Shown here: positions 53,868-62,252 of the stretch, one piece after another
How the letters are laid out: each line of letters begins with the position of its first letter
Numbering within the stretch: the first letter of the stretch is position 1
DNA from: Mesorhizobium tianshanense
GTDB lineage: Bacteria > Pseudomonadota > Alphaproteobacteria > Rhizobiales > Rhizobiaceae
Assembly (NCBI RefSeq): GCF_007830515.1
Contig: NZ_VLKT01000024.1
Span: forward strand, 50,780-114,779
DNA: 64,000 nt
Direction of reading: 5' to 3'
Made by a program: the position numbers and the translations under genes
Notes under the pieces: generated by a model
The model's database searches: none
What the model saw: the letters and a program-made list of their open reading frames with translations, nothing else
Told to the model about the DNA's origin: nothing

Positions 53868-53892
53868 GAAGGCCGGCGTCACGCCGGCCTTC
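53868..53892 (-). terminator. Hairpin downstream of the lipoprotein gene
   Basis: GAAGGCCGGC, loop GTCAC, GCCGGCCTTC: a perfect 10-bp GC-rich stem (12 bp if the loop closes) 17 bp after the stop of the 66-aa lipoprotein gene. No long T-run follows on the minus strand. The rest of 53611-53867 shows no gene. Confidence 0.6.
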
Positions 53893-53909
53893 TGTTCGTT
53901 ACATCAGAC

Positions 53910-54110
53910 CTACTCCGCGGGCGCAGCTGGCTCTGCTGGAGCCGGCTCGGCCGGCTGCGTGGCGTCAGGAGCCGGCTGCATCGGCTGTTCGGCCGCCGGC
54001 GGATTGGTGCTCTGCGTGGTTGTACCGTCCCCGCCCGTGCCGCTGTCGCTGCAAGCGGCGACGCCAAGCAGGGCAAGCGCCGAAACCGACGCAAGAATGA
54101 GTTTCTTCAT
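53910..54110 (-). CDS. Small Pro/Ala-rich lipoprotein
   Basis: A 66-aa predicted lipoprotein. A clear signal peptide (MKKLILASVSALALLGVAAC) ends in a lipobox Cys at residue 20; the mature part is a disordered Gly/Thr then Pro/Ala/Glu-rich tail (PAEPAPAEPAAPAE). GGAGAG precedes the ATG. Function unknown; such short lipoproteins are common in rhizobia. Confidence 0.8.
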   Translation of the reverse strand: MKKLILASVSALALLGVAACSDSGTGGDGTTTQSTNPPAAEQPMQPAPDATQPAEPAPAEPAAPAE

Positions 54111-54288
54111 GATATCTCTCCTCTAGTCACGCCCCCGCTACCGGTGGCGATCTAGGACAGAATGCATAAGGTGCCTATGAGTTTCATAACGTTGCATTTC
54201 CGTATGTAACATCCTCCTCTTTGGCTGTTGCCGGCCAAGCCATGGCGAATTAACACATTGAATCAATAAAATGCCTGGAGCAGCTGCC

Positions 54289-57200
54289 GTGACCGCCAAA
54301 TGGGATTTCTGGATTGACCGCGGCGGCACCTTCACCGATGTCATCGGCCGTGACCCGAAAGGCGGGCTGCATCCGCGCAAGCTGCTGTCCGAGAATCCTG
54401 AAGCCTATACCGACGCCGCCATACAAGGCATTCGCGAGCTGCTCGGATTGAAATCCGGCGCGCCGATTCCGTCCAGCGTGATCGGCGACATCAAGATGGG
54501 CACCACGGTTGCCACCAACGCGCTTCTGGAACGTAAGGGCGACCGTGTGCTGCTGCTCGTCACCAGGGGATTTCGCGACGCGCTGAGGATCGCCTATCAG
54601 GCGCGGCCCGACATCTTCGCCAAGGAGATCATTCTTCCCGAACAGCTCTACGAGCGCGTTATCGAGGTCGACGAGCGCGTACGCGCCGACGGCCGCGTCG
54701 AACGGCTGCTCGACATCGCCGCCGTTCGCCCGGCCATCGAACAGGCCAGGGCCGACGGCATCGACGCCGTGGCGATCGTCTTCATGCATGCCTGGAAATA
54801 TCACGACCACGAAAAGGCGGTTGCGAAAGTCTGCAGAAAGCTGGGCTTTCGCCAAGTCTCGGTCAGTCACGAGGTCTCGCCGCTCGTCAAGTTGGTCGGC
54901 CGGGGCGACACCACCGTGGTCGACGCCTATCTGTCGCCGATTCTGTCGAGATATGTACAGAAGGTTGGCCAAGAGCTCGGCGTTCTCTCCCCCCTTGAGG
55001 GGGAGATGTCGGCAAAGCCGACAGAGGGGGTCGCCCAAGACAGCGTGAGGCCTCAAGGAACGTCGAACCCAGTCGAGCCGACCCCACCCGGCGGCTTCGC
55101 CGCCACCCTCCCCTCGGGGGGGAGGGAAAGCCCCCGCCTCATGTTCATGATGTCGTCGGGTGGCCTCACCGCCGCCGACATGTTCCAGGGCAAGGACGCG
55201 TTGCTGTCCGGCCCGGCCGGCGGCGTCGTCGGTATGGTCGAGACGGCGAAGCTCGCCGGTTTTGGCAAGGTCATCGGCTTCGACATGGGTGGCACATCTA
55301 CCGACGTCGCCCACTACGACTGCGACTATGAGCGCGCCTTCGACACCGAGGTTGCCGGCGTGCGCATCCGTGCGCCGATGATGCGCATCCACACCGTCGC
55401 CGCCGGCGGCGGCTCGATCCTGCACTACGAGGCCGGCCGCTTTCGCGCCGGGCCGGATTCGGCCGGCGCCAATCCCGGCCCGGCCGCGTACCGGCGCGGC
55501 GGCCCGCTGGCCGTCACCGACGCCAATGTCATGCTGGGCAAGCTGCAGCCCGATTTCTTCCCGTCCATTTTCGGACCCGGGCAGAACGAGCCGCTCGACG
55601 TGCAAACCGTGCGCGAGAAATTCGCGGCACTCGCCGCCCAAATCGGCGATGGGCGCTCACCGGAGGCTGTCGCCGAAGGGTTTGTCACCATCGCCGTGGA
55701 AAACATGGCCAACGCCATCAAGAAGATTTCCGTGCAGCGCGGCTACGACGTCACCGAATATCTCCTGAACTGTTTTGGCGGCGCCGGCGGCCAGCACGCC
55801 TGCCTCGTTGCCGACGCACTCGGCATGGAGGCGGTGCTGATCCATCCCTTCTCCGGCCTGCTTTCGGCCTATGGCATTGGGTTGTCCTCGGTTTTTGCTT
55901 CGCGCCAGCAGGCGCTGCTGAAACCGCTGGCGCAAGACTCCTGGCCGGCAATCGACGAGCTCATCGCGACATTGCGAAAAGCCGTCATCGACGAGCTTGC
56001 AGCGCAAGGCATCACCGACGACGCCGTCGCCTCGAAACCGGTGCTGCAGGTCCGCTACGACGGCACCGATACCGCGCTGCCGGTGAATTTCGAGCACGGC
56101 TCGATCGAACGGGCCAAGGGCGATTTCGAAACGGCCCACAAGGCGCAGTTCGGTTTCGTCTATGACGACAAGCCGATGATCGTGGAATCGGTCGGCGTCG
56201 AAGGCATCGACACCGGCGACGCCGGCCGCGAGGAAAGTGATTCAGTCCTTGAGGACATGGCCGCAAACCCTTCGGAGCGCCGGCAAATCTTCACCGACGG
56301 CACCTGGCGCGACGCCGGCATCTTCCGCCGCGAGGCGCTCAAACCGGGGCACAAGGTTGCCGGCCCTGCCCTGATCATTGAGCCGAACCAGACCATCGTC
56401 GTCGAGCCGGGCTGGCAGGCCGGGATCACCGGCAGGAACCATGTGCTCCTGCGACGCATCGAGAAAAAGCGCCGGCAGGCGGCGCTCGGCACCGAGGCCG
56501 ATCCGGTCATGCTGGAGGTCTTCAACAATTTGTTCATGTCGATCGCCGAGCAGATGGGCGTGACGCTGCAAAACACCGCCTATTCCGTCAACATCAAGGA
56601 ACGGCTGGATTTCTCCTGCGCCGTCTTCGACCGGCATGGCGCGCTGGTCGCCAACGCGCCGCACATGCCGGTGCATCTCGGCTCCATGGACCGTTCGGTG
56701 GAAACCATCATCCGGCTCAACTCCGGCGACATCCATCCCGGCGACGTCTTTGCCCTCAACGCGCCCTACAATGGCGGCACGCATCTGCCTGACATTACCG
56801 TTGTCACGCCGGTGTTCGAAGGAGAGCGCCCGGTCTCCCCGCTTGAGGGGGAGACCGGCCAATCGCCGAAGATCCTCTTTTACGTCGCCTCACGTGGCCA
56901 CCATGCCGACATCGGCGGCACGGCGCCCGGCTCGATGACGCCGCTTGCCACCACCGTCGACGAGGAAGGCGTGCTGTTCGACAATTTCCGCATCGTCGAT
57001 CGCGGCAGGTTTCGCGAGAAGGAACTGGAAACGCTGCTCACGGACCACCCTTACCCGGCACGCAATCCGCACCAGAACATCGCCGACCTCAAAGCGCAGA
57101 TTGCCGCCAACGAAAAGGGCGTCGCCGAGCTTCGCAAGATGGTCGCGCATTTCGGCCTTGGCGTGGTGGAGGCCTATATGGGCCATGTCCAGGACAACGC

Positions 57201-58080
57201 GGCCGAAAGCGTGCGCCGGGTGCTGGAGCGGCTGCCCGACAGTTCCGTATACGAGTATCCAACCGACACCGGCCAGATCATCAAGGTGAAGATATCGGTC
57301 GACCGGCAGAAGCGTGCGGCGACCGTCGACTTCACCGGCACGTCGCCGGTGATGAAGAACAATTTCAACGCACCGGAGCCGGTCGCCCGCGCAGCCGTGC
57401 TTTATGTCTTCCGCGTCATGGTCGAGGACATGATCCCGATGAATGCCGGATGTCTCCGGCCCATCAACATCATCATCCCCGATGGCTCGATGCTGAAACC
57501 CGCCTACCCGGCTGCCGTCGTCGCCGGCAATGTCGAGACCTCCCAGCATGTCACCAACGCGCTGTTCGGCGCCATGGGCGCGATGGCCAACGCGCAAGGC
57601 ACGATGAACAATCTCACCTTCGGCAACAAGCAATACCAGTATTACGAGACGATCTGTTCCGGCTCACCGGCAGGCCGGATGAACTCCGGCCACGGCTTTG
57701 CCGGCACTTCCGGCGTCCACACCCACATGACCAATTCGCGCCTCACCGACCCGGAAGTGCTGGAACTACGTTTTCCCGTCCTGCTCGAGGATTTTCACAT
57801 CCGCGAAGGCTCCGGCGGCAAAGGCAGATGGAGTGCCGGCGACGGCACCAGGCGCACCATCCGTTTCCTCGAAAAGATGGAGTGCGCCATCCTGTCCTCG
57901 CATCGCAACCGCCCGCCGCAAGGCCTGGACGGCGGCGGTGACGGCGAGGCCGGCTCGACCAAAGTCCGTCGCAAGGACGGCGGCGTCGAAATCCTGAAGG
58001 CCTGCGACCAGACGGTGCTTGAGGCCGGTGAAGCCGTCATCGTGACGACGCCGACGCCGGGTGGGTTTGGTATGGCCTGA
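54289..58080 (+). CDS. 5-oxoprolinase / hydantoinase (fused HyuA-HyuB)
   Basis: ATP-dependent hydrolase opening 5-oxoproline or a hydantoin, about 1263 aa. The HyuA half (to about residue 730) has WIDRGGTFTDVIGRD, the ATP site GFDMGGTSTDVAHYD and LNCFGGAGGQHAC. The HyuB half follows from about 735 (LEVFNNLFMSIAEQMGVTLQNTAYS; GTLNNLTFGN-type NNLTFGNKQYQYYETI). GTG 54289 has GGAG 8 nt upstream; ATG 54271, without one, would add six residues. Palindromic repeats are translated within both halves (residues about 232-280 and 848-857). Fused form as in eukaryotic and many bacterial oxoprolinases; substrate not certain. Confidence 0.9.
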   Translation: MTAKWDFWIDRGGTFTDVIGRDPKGGLHPRKLLSENPEAYTDAAIQGIRELLGLKSGAPIPSSVIGDIKMGTTVATNALLERKGDRVLLLVTRGFRDALRIAYQARPDIFAKEIILPEQLYERVIEVDERVRADGRVERLLDIAAVRPAIEQARADGIDAVAIVFMHAWKYHDHEKAVAKVCRKLGFRQVSVSHEVSPLVKLVGRGDTTVVDAYLSPILSRYVQKVGQELGVLSPLEGEMSAKPTEGVAQDSVRPQGTSNPVEPTPPGGFAATLPSGGRESPRLMFMMSSGGLTAADMFQGKDALLSGPAGGVVGMVETAKLAGFGKVIGFDMGGTSTDVAHYDCDYERAFDTEVAGVRIRAPMMRIHTVAAGGGSILHYEAGRFRAGPDSAGANPGPAAYRRGGPLAVTDANVMLGKLQPDFFPSIFGPGQNEPLDVQTVREKFAALAAQIGDGRSPEAVAEGFVTIAVENMANAIKKISVQRGYDVTEYLLNCFGGAGGQHACLVADALGMEAVLIHPFSGLLSAYGIGLSSVFASRQQALLKPLAQDSWPAIDELIATLRKAVIDELAAQGITDDAVASKPVLQVRYDGTDTALPVNFEHGSIERAKGDFETAHKAQFGFVYDDKPMIVESVGVEGIDTGDAGREESDSVLEDMAANPSERRQIFTDGTWRDAGIFRREALKPGHKVAGPALIIEPNQTIVVEPGWQAGITGRNHVLLRRIEKKRRQAALGTEADPVMLEVFNNLFMSIAEQMGVTLQNTAYSVNIKERLDFSCAVFDRHGALVANAPHMPVHLGSMDRSVETIIRLNSGDIHPGDVFALNAPYNGGTHLPDITVVTPVFEGERPVSPLEGETGQSPKILFYVASRGHHADIGGTAPGSMTPLATTVDEEGVLFDNFRIVDRGRFREKELETLLTDHPYPARNPHQNIADLKAQIAANEKGVAELRKMVAHFGLGVVEAYMGHVQDNAAESVRRVLERLPDSSVYEYPTDTGQIIKVKISVDRQKRAATVDFTGTSPVMKNNFNAPEPVARAAVLYVFRVMVEDMIPMNAGCLRPINIIIPDGSMLKPAYPAAVVAGNVETSQHVTNALFGAMGAMANAQGTMNNLTFGNKQYQYYETICSGSPAGRMNSGHGFAGTSGVHTHMTNSRLTDPEVLELRFPVLLEDFHIREGSGGKGRWSAGDGTRRTIRFLEKMECAILSSHRNRPPQGLDGGGDGEAGSTKVRRKDGGVEILKACDQTVLEAGEAVIVTTPTPGGFGMA
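54984..55127. repeat. Composite palindromic repeat in frame in the oxoprolinase gene (HyuA half)
   Basis: The left module (CTCCCCCCTTGAGGGGGAG, then TGTCGGCAAAGCCGACA and GAGGGGGTCG) closely matches the modules in the helicase gene at 4519-4670. The right module is a facing variant with CCCTCCCC...GGGGAGGG and GGCGGC..GCCGCC stems. The encoded residues (LSPLEGEMSAKPTEG to PSGGRES) interrupt the conserved YLSPILSRYV-to-MMSSGGLTAAD region without a stop. Confidence 0.8.
56830..56858. repeat. Single stem-loop repeat in frame in the oxoprolinase gene (HyuB half)
   Basis: CCGGTCTCCCC at 56830-56840 pairs with GGGGAGACCGG at 56848-56858, 11 bp around a 7-nt loop. The CTCCCC..TTGAGGGGGAG core matches the first stem-loop of the larger modules, so this is a one-module copy translated as PVSPLEGETG. 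Confidence 0.7.
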
Positions 58081-58096
58081 GCTGGCATCAACAAGA

Positions 58097-58114
58097 CTGT
58101 CACCCGCCTGTCAT
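58097..58114 (+). promoter_or_regulatory. Pho box upstream of btaAB
   Basis: CTGTCAC, four bases CCGC, then CTGTCAT: two 7-bp direct repeats in the 7-4-7 spacing of a PhoB site, with one mismatch from a perfect repeat. It lies 50-67 bp before the chosen btaA start and covers the earlier ATG at 58113, arguing against that codon as the start. Confidence 0.85.
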
Positions 58115-58163
58115 GACCCTGCGTTACCCGCTTGCGCCAGAGCAAATGGGGAATCACCTCGTC

Positions 58164-59411
58164 ATGACGGATCTTTCCGGAGAACTGGTTTTTCGCCGCG
58201 GCAAGGAAGTTGGCAAGGCCGTCTATCAGAATCGCCCTCTTTCAAAGGCTGGTCTCTCCGAACGGCTCTTCGCCTTCCTGTTTTCCGGCCTCGTCTATCC
58301 GCAGATCTGGGAAGATCCTGACGTCGACATCGAGGCGATGCAGCTTGGCCAGGGCCATCGCGTCGTCACCATCGCCTCGGGCGGCTGCAACATCCTCGCC
58401 TATCTCACCCGGTCGCCGGAAAGGATCGACGCCGTCGATCTCAACGCGGCCCATATCGCGCTGAACCGCATGAAGCTGGAGGCGGTGCGCCATCTGCCGT
58501 CCCAGGGCGACCTGTTCCGTTTCTTCGGCGCTGCCGAGACCCGTCACAATTCGCAAGCCTACGACCGCTTCATCGCGCCGCATCTCGACCCGGTCAGCCG
58601 TCACTACTGGGAACGTCGCAACTGGCGCCGCCGTCGCCGCATCATCGTCTTCGACCGCAATTTCTACCAGACCGGCCTGCTCGGCCTGTTCATCGCCATG
58701 GGCCACCGCACCGCCAAATTCTTCGGTGTCGACCCGGCCGGCATCATGGGAGCCAAAAGCCTTGCCGACCAGCGCCGCTTTTTCAACGAGGAGTTGGCGC
58801 CGGTCTTCGAAAAGCCGCTGCTGAAATGGGCCACCTCGCGAAAAGCCTCGCTGTTCGGGCTCGGCATTCCGCCGGCACAGTACGATTCGCTGATCACCTC
58901 GGGCGACGGCACCATGGCCAGCGTGCTGAAAGCCCGGCTCGAAAAGCTCGCCTGCGATTTTCCGTTGAAAAACAACTATTTCGCCTGGCAGGCTTTTGCC
59001 CGCCGTTATCCCAATCCCGGCGAGGCGGCACTGCCCGCCTATCTCGAAAAGCGCAACTACAAGACGATCCGCGATAACGTCGACCGCGTCGCCATCCACC
59101 ATGCCAATCTGATCGAATTCCTCGCGGGCAAGGATGCCGGTTCGGTCGACCGCTTCGTCCTGCTCGACGCGCAGGACTGGATGACCGACGACCAGCTCAA
59201 TGCGCTGTGGGCCGAGATCACCCGCACCGCTTCGACTGATGCCCGCGTCATCTTCCGCACCGCGGCCGAACCCAGCCTGTTGCCCGGCCGGGTCTCGAAT
59301 TCGCTGCTCGACCAGTGGAGCTATGCGGACGAGGCTTCGCGCGAATTCTCGGCCCGCGACCGTTCGGCCATCTATGGCGGCTTCCACCTTTATGTGAAGC
59401 GGACCGCATGA
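58164..59411 (+). CDS. btaA: SAM:diacylglycerol 3-amino-3-carboxypropyltransferase
   Basis: First enzyme of the betaine lipid DGTS pathway, moving the aminocarboxypropyl group of SAM to diacylglycerol; 415 aa (DUF3419 family). Signature segments are LVYPQIWEDPDVDIEAMQL, VVTIASGGCNILAYLTR and VDLNAAHIALNRMKL. The later DRFVLLDAQDWMTDDQLNALWAEI and VIFRTAAEPSLLPGR are typical. ATG 58164 is chosen because the frame's first ATG falls inside the Pho box; ATG 58146 is also possible. It overlaps btaB by 4 bp. Confidence 0.93.
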   Translation: MTDLSGELVFRRGKEVGKAVYQNRPLSKAGLSERLFAFLFSGLVYPQIWEDPDVDIEAMQLGQGHRVVTIASGGCNILAYLTRSPERIDAVDLNAAHIALNRMKLEAVRHLPSQGDLFRFFGAAETRHNSQAYDRFIAPHLDPVSRHYWERRNWRRRRRIIVFDRNFYQTGLLGLFIAMGHRTAKFFGVDPAGIMGAKSLADQRRFFNEELAPVFEKPLLKWATSRKASLFGLGIPPAQYDSLITSGDGTMASVLKARLEKLACDFPLKNNYFAWQAFARRYPNPGEAALPAYLEKRNYKTIRDNVDRVAIHHANLIEFLAGKDAGSVDRFVLLDAQDWMTDDQLNALWAEITRTASTDARVIFRTAAEPSLLPGRVSNSLLDQWSYADEASREFSARDRSAIYGGFHLYVKRTA

Positions 59412-60073
59412 GCACGAGCGAGCTGCCAGCCAGCCATGCCGAGCTGATGGACGGCGTCTATCGCTGGCAGCGCCATTTCTACGACCTGACCCGCAAATAC
59501 TACCTGCTCGGCCGCGACCGGTTGATATCAGGGCTTGACGTGCCGGCCGACGGCACTGTGCTCGAACTCGGCTGCGGCACCGGCCGCAACATCGTGCTTG
59601 CCGCTCGCCGCTATCCCGCCGCACGTTTCTTCGGCCTCGATATTTCGGCCGAAATGCTGGAGACGGCGAGCGCCGCCATGATCCGCGAAGGCCTGTCCGG
59701 CCGTGTTGCGCTGGCGCGCGGCGACGCCACTGATTTCGACGCGAAAGCGCTATTCTCTGTCGAAAATTTCGACCGCATTTTTGTCTCGTACTCGCTGTCG
59801 ATGATTCCCGGCTGGGAAAGGACGGTTTCAGCGGCACTTGCGGCCCTGTCACCTGGCGGCTCGCTGCACGTCGTCGATTTCGGCCAGCAGGAGGCCCTGC
59901 CCCGCTGGTTCCGCACGCTGTTGCGCGGCTGGCTGAGAAAATTCCACGTCGAGCCGCGTGAATCCCTGCGCGATGTCCTGGAATCGGAATCTGCAAAAAT
60001 CGGCGCAAGCCTTCGATTCAGAACACTTTATCGCGGCTATGCATGGCTCGCCGTGGTCGGGCAGCGCAGCTAG
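59408..60073 (+). CDS. btaB: Diacylglycerylhomoserine N-methyltransferase
   Basis: SAM-dependent enzyme that trimethylates the BtaA product to DGTS, 221 aa. VLELGCGTGRNIVLAARRYP is the SAM-binding motif I, FGLDISAEMLETA motif II, and FVSYSLSMIPGW / LSPGGSLHVVDFGQ the later motifs. The ATG overlaps the btaA stop by 4 bp (ATGA), so both are made together under phosphate limitation if the Pho box is active. The frame upstream to 59315 is antisense-like noise. Confidence 0.93.
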   Translation: MSTSELPASHAELMDGVYRWQRHFYDLTRKYYLLGRDRLISGLDVPADGTVLELGCGTGRNIVLAARRYPAARFFGLDISAEMLETASAAMIREGLSGRVALARGDATDFDAKALFSVENFDRIFVSYSLSMIPGWERTVSAALAALSPGGSLHVVDFGQQEALPRWFRTLLRGWLRKFHVEPRESLRDVLESESAKIGASLRFRTLYRGYAWLAVVGQRS

Positions 60074-60496
60074 TCAGGGTGTGTTGAAATTCAGGTCAGG
60101 CCGAGCCGGAGTCGAAGACAGGCAACTTCGCGCGTCAGGAGCGGACATTGCCGTCCATCTCGCCACGCTCTTCACGAGAACGAACTCTGAATCGGATTAG
60201 ACTAGACTTGGCGAACGCCGCTTGTGTTTTCCGGCGCGAAAGGCCAACGCTCAACCGAGTATCCTCTTGACTCGTCCGGGCTTCCCGGTGCGGTCGCGCC
60301 ATTTGCAAACATCGGCTCTCCAACAGCGACGGGGATTTTTGGCGACCGCAATGCAACTCAACCAGATATTGCGACTTGCCACACGGAGCAGCTGGAAATT
60401 TATCCTGCCCTCCTTCTACAAAACGCGAGAGCAGGCCATGATGGGCTAGTCGTATTCATCGCGAGACCGCTATCCTAGGAGAAGCGAAGCGGCCAA
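60074..60496. other. 423-bp gap at the edge of the accessory segment
   Basis: No gene is supported. An 84-codon frame at 60224-60478 ends in NARAGHDGLVVFIARPLS and might be the tail of a lost gene, but I recognise no family and it has no Shine-Dalgarno. AGGAG near 60477-60481 is far from the next ATG. Confidence 0.4.
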
Positions 60497-62149
60497 ATGC
60501 GTAACTGGGTGACAAAGTTCTGGCGCTCGCTTTCTGCCGGCGGCCTCGTCGTGGGCACGCTGTTCTTCGTAGCTTCTCTTACGCCGACCCTTGTTCCTCG
60601 AACCTATCTGACCCAGGGCGTGCTCTCCGGGGCATGTTTCGCCGCCGGATACGGCATCGGAGTCGCGTGGCGCTGGCTGTGGGCCTATATGGAGCTTCCG
60701 GAACCGCGTGAGCGGTTCCTGCTTGCTCTCAAGATCGCCGTCGCGGCCATTTGCGCAGCAATCGCCATCTTGTTTTTATGGTGGGCAGCGGAATGGCAAA
60801 ATTCAATCCGTCAACTGATGCACCTCGAACCCGTGACGAGCGCGCATCCGCTTGAAGTCTGCGTCATCGCGATCGTCACGTTCCTGATGCTCATCGCGCT
60901 GGCCCGGCTCTTCAAACGCATCTCCCGTTTGATTTCAGAAAGGTCGGGCCGCTTCGTCCCCCGCAGGGTTTCGAATGTGATCGGTTTCACTGTCGCGATA
61001 CTGTTGTTCTGGGCGGTCGCAAATGGCGTGCTCGTGCGCTACGCGCTCTACGTCGCCGATTCGTCCTTCGCAACGTTTGATGCCCTCGTCGAACCGGATC
61101 GAGCGCAGCCGACACCTCAGCTCAAGACCGGCAGTGCCGCTTCCCTCGTCAGCTGGAAAGAACTTGGACGGGCAGGACGAGAGTTCATCGCGACGGGACC
61201 TACCGCTAGCGAGATAAGCACGTTCACGCAAAAGGATGCGCGCGAACCCATCCGGGTCTATGTGGGGCTTCGGGCGGCCGACACTGCCGAAGAGAGGGCG
61301 CAACTTGCCCTTGAGGAATCAAAGCGTGTCGGGGCCTTCGAACGCTCCGTACTGGTCGTCATCACGCCTACCGGAAGTGGCTGGATCGATCCCGCCTCGA
61401 TGGATTCGGTTGAATACCTCCACAATGGCGACGTGGCGAGTGTTGCCCAGCAGTACTCCTATCTGTCGAGCCCGCTATCGTTGTTGGTCGAGCCGGAATA
61501 CGGCTCGGAAGCAGCAAGGGCTTTGTTTGCCGCAGTCTATGAATACTGGACGACGCTTCCCCACGACAGGCGACCCAAACTCTTCCTGCATGGCCTGAGC
61601 CTCGGAGCGATGAACTCCGAGAGATCGGTGGAGCTTTTCGAGATCCTTGGTGACCCTGTCCAAGGGGCGCTGTGGAGCGGTCCGCCCTTTGAGAGCAGAA
61701 TTTGGCGCAGCATAACGGAGCATCGCAATGCCGGTACGCCCGCTTGGTTGCCGCGGTTCCGGAACGGTTCGTTCGTCCGCTTCATGAACCAGAATGGCGA
61801 GACCGGTCCGGCGGACGCGCCTTGGGGTCCCATGCGCATTGTCTACCTCCAATATGCCAGCGATGCGATTACGTTTTTCGATTATCGCGACTTCTATCGT
61901 CGTCCCGAGTGGATGGACGCTCCACGCGGCCCGGACGTCTCGCCGGAACTGCGGTGGTATCCGGTGGTATCGATGCTACAGTTGGCCCTTGACATGGCCG
62001 TCGCGACCAATACGCCGATGGGCTATGGTCATGTCTTTGCGCCCGAACACTACGTCGACGCGTGGCTCGCGGTGACTGATCCGCAGGGCTGGTCTGCCGA
62101 CCAGATCGCGCGATTGAAGCAGTATCTTGCCGCTCGCGGCAGGATGTGA
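60497..62149 (+). CDS. Membrane alpha/beta-hydrolase (DUF2319-like)
   Basis: A 550-aa protein with about four N-terminal membrane segments (residues 10-200: GLVVGTLFFVASLTPTLVP, VLSGACFAAGYGIGVAWRWLW, LKIAVAAICAAIAILFLWW, VCVIAIVTFLMLIALARL, VIGFTVAILLFWAVANG). A C-terminal alpha/beta hydrolase domain follows, with the nucleophile elbow HGLSLGAMNS. RIYVGLRAADTAEERAQLAL-like and ERSVLVVITPTGSGWIDP match the DUF2319 type. Substrate unknown. Codon use looks less biased than in btaAB, hinting at different ancestry. Confidence 0.82.
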   Translation: MRNWVTKFWRSLSAGGLVVGTLFFVASLTPTLVPRTYLTQGVLSGACFAAGYGIGVAWRWLWAYMELPEPRERFLLALKIAVAAICAAIAILFLWWAAEWQNSIRQLMHLEPVTSAHPLEVCVIAIVTFLMLIALARLFKRISRLISERSGRFVPRRVSNVIGFTVAILLFWAVANGVLVRYALYVADSSFATFDALVEPDRAQPTPQLKTGSAASLVSWKELGRAGREFIATGPTASEISTFTQKDAREPIRVYVGLRAADTAEERAQLALEESKRVGAFERSVLVVITPTGSGWIDPASMDSVEYLHNGDVASVAQQYSYLSSPLSLLVEPEYGSEAARALFAAVYEYWTTLPHDRRPKLFLHGLSLGAMNSERSVELFEILGDPVQGALWSGPPFESRIWRSITEHRNAGTPAWLPRFRNGSFVRFMNQNGETGPADAPWGPMRIVYLQYASDAITFFDYRDFYRRPEWMDAPRGPDVSPELRWYPVVSMLQLALDMAVATNTPMGYGHVFAPEHYVDAWLAVTDPQGWSADQIARLKQYLAARGRM

Positions 62150-62252
62150 TCGCTGCCTGCGACGAGTGCGTTATGCGAGCGGTTTGCTTACGAAAGTCAA
62201 CACATTTGGCATTCGACTTTGGCTTTCCACACGACATAAGGAGATCCTCATC

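Noticed and set aside
54250..55641. Open frame of 463 codons on the minus strand
   Set aside because: Antisense to the oxoprolinase gene, which has clear conserved motifs.
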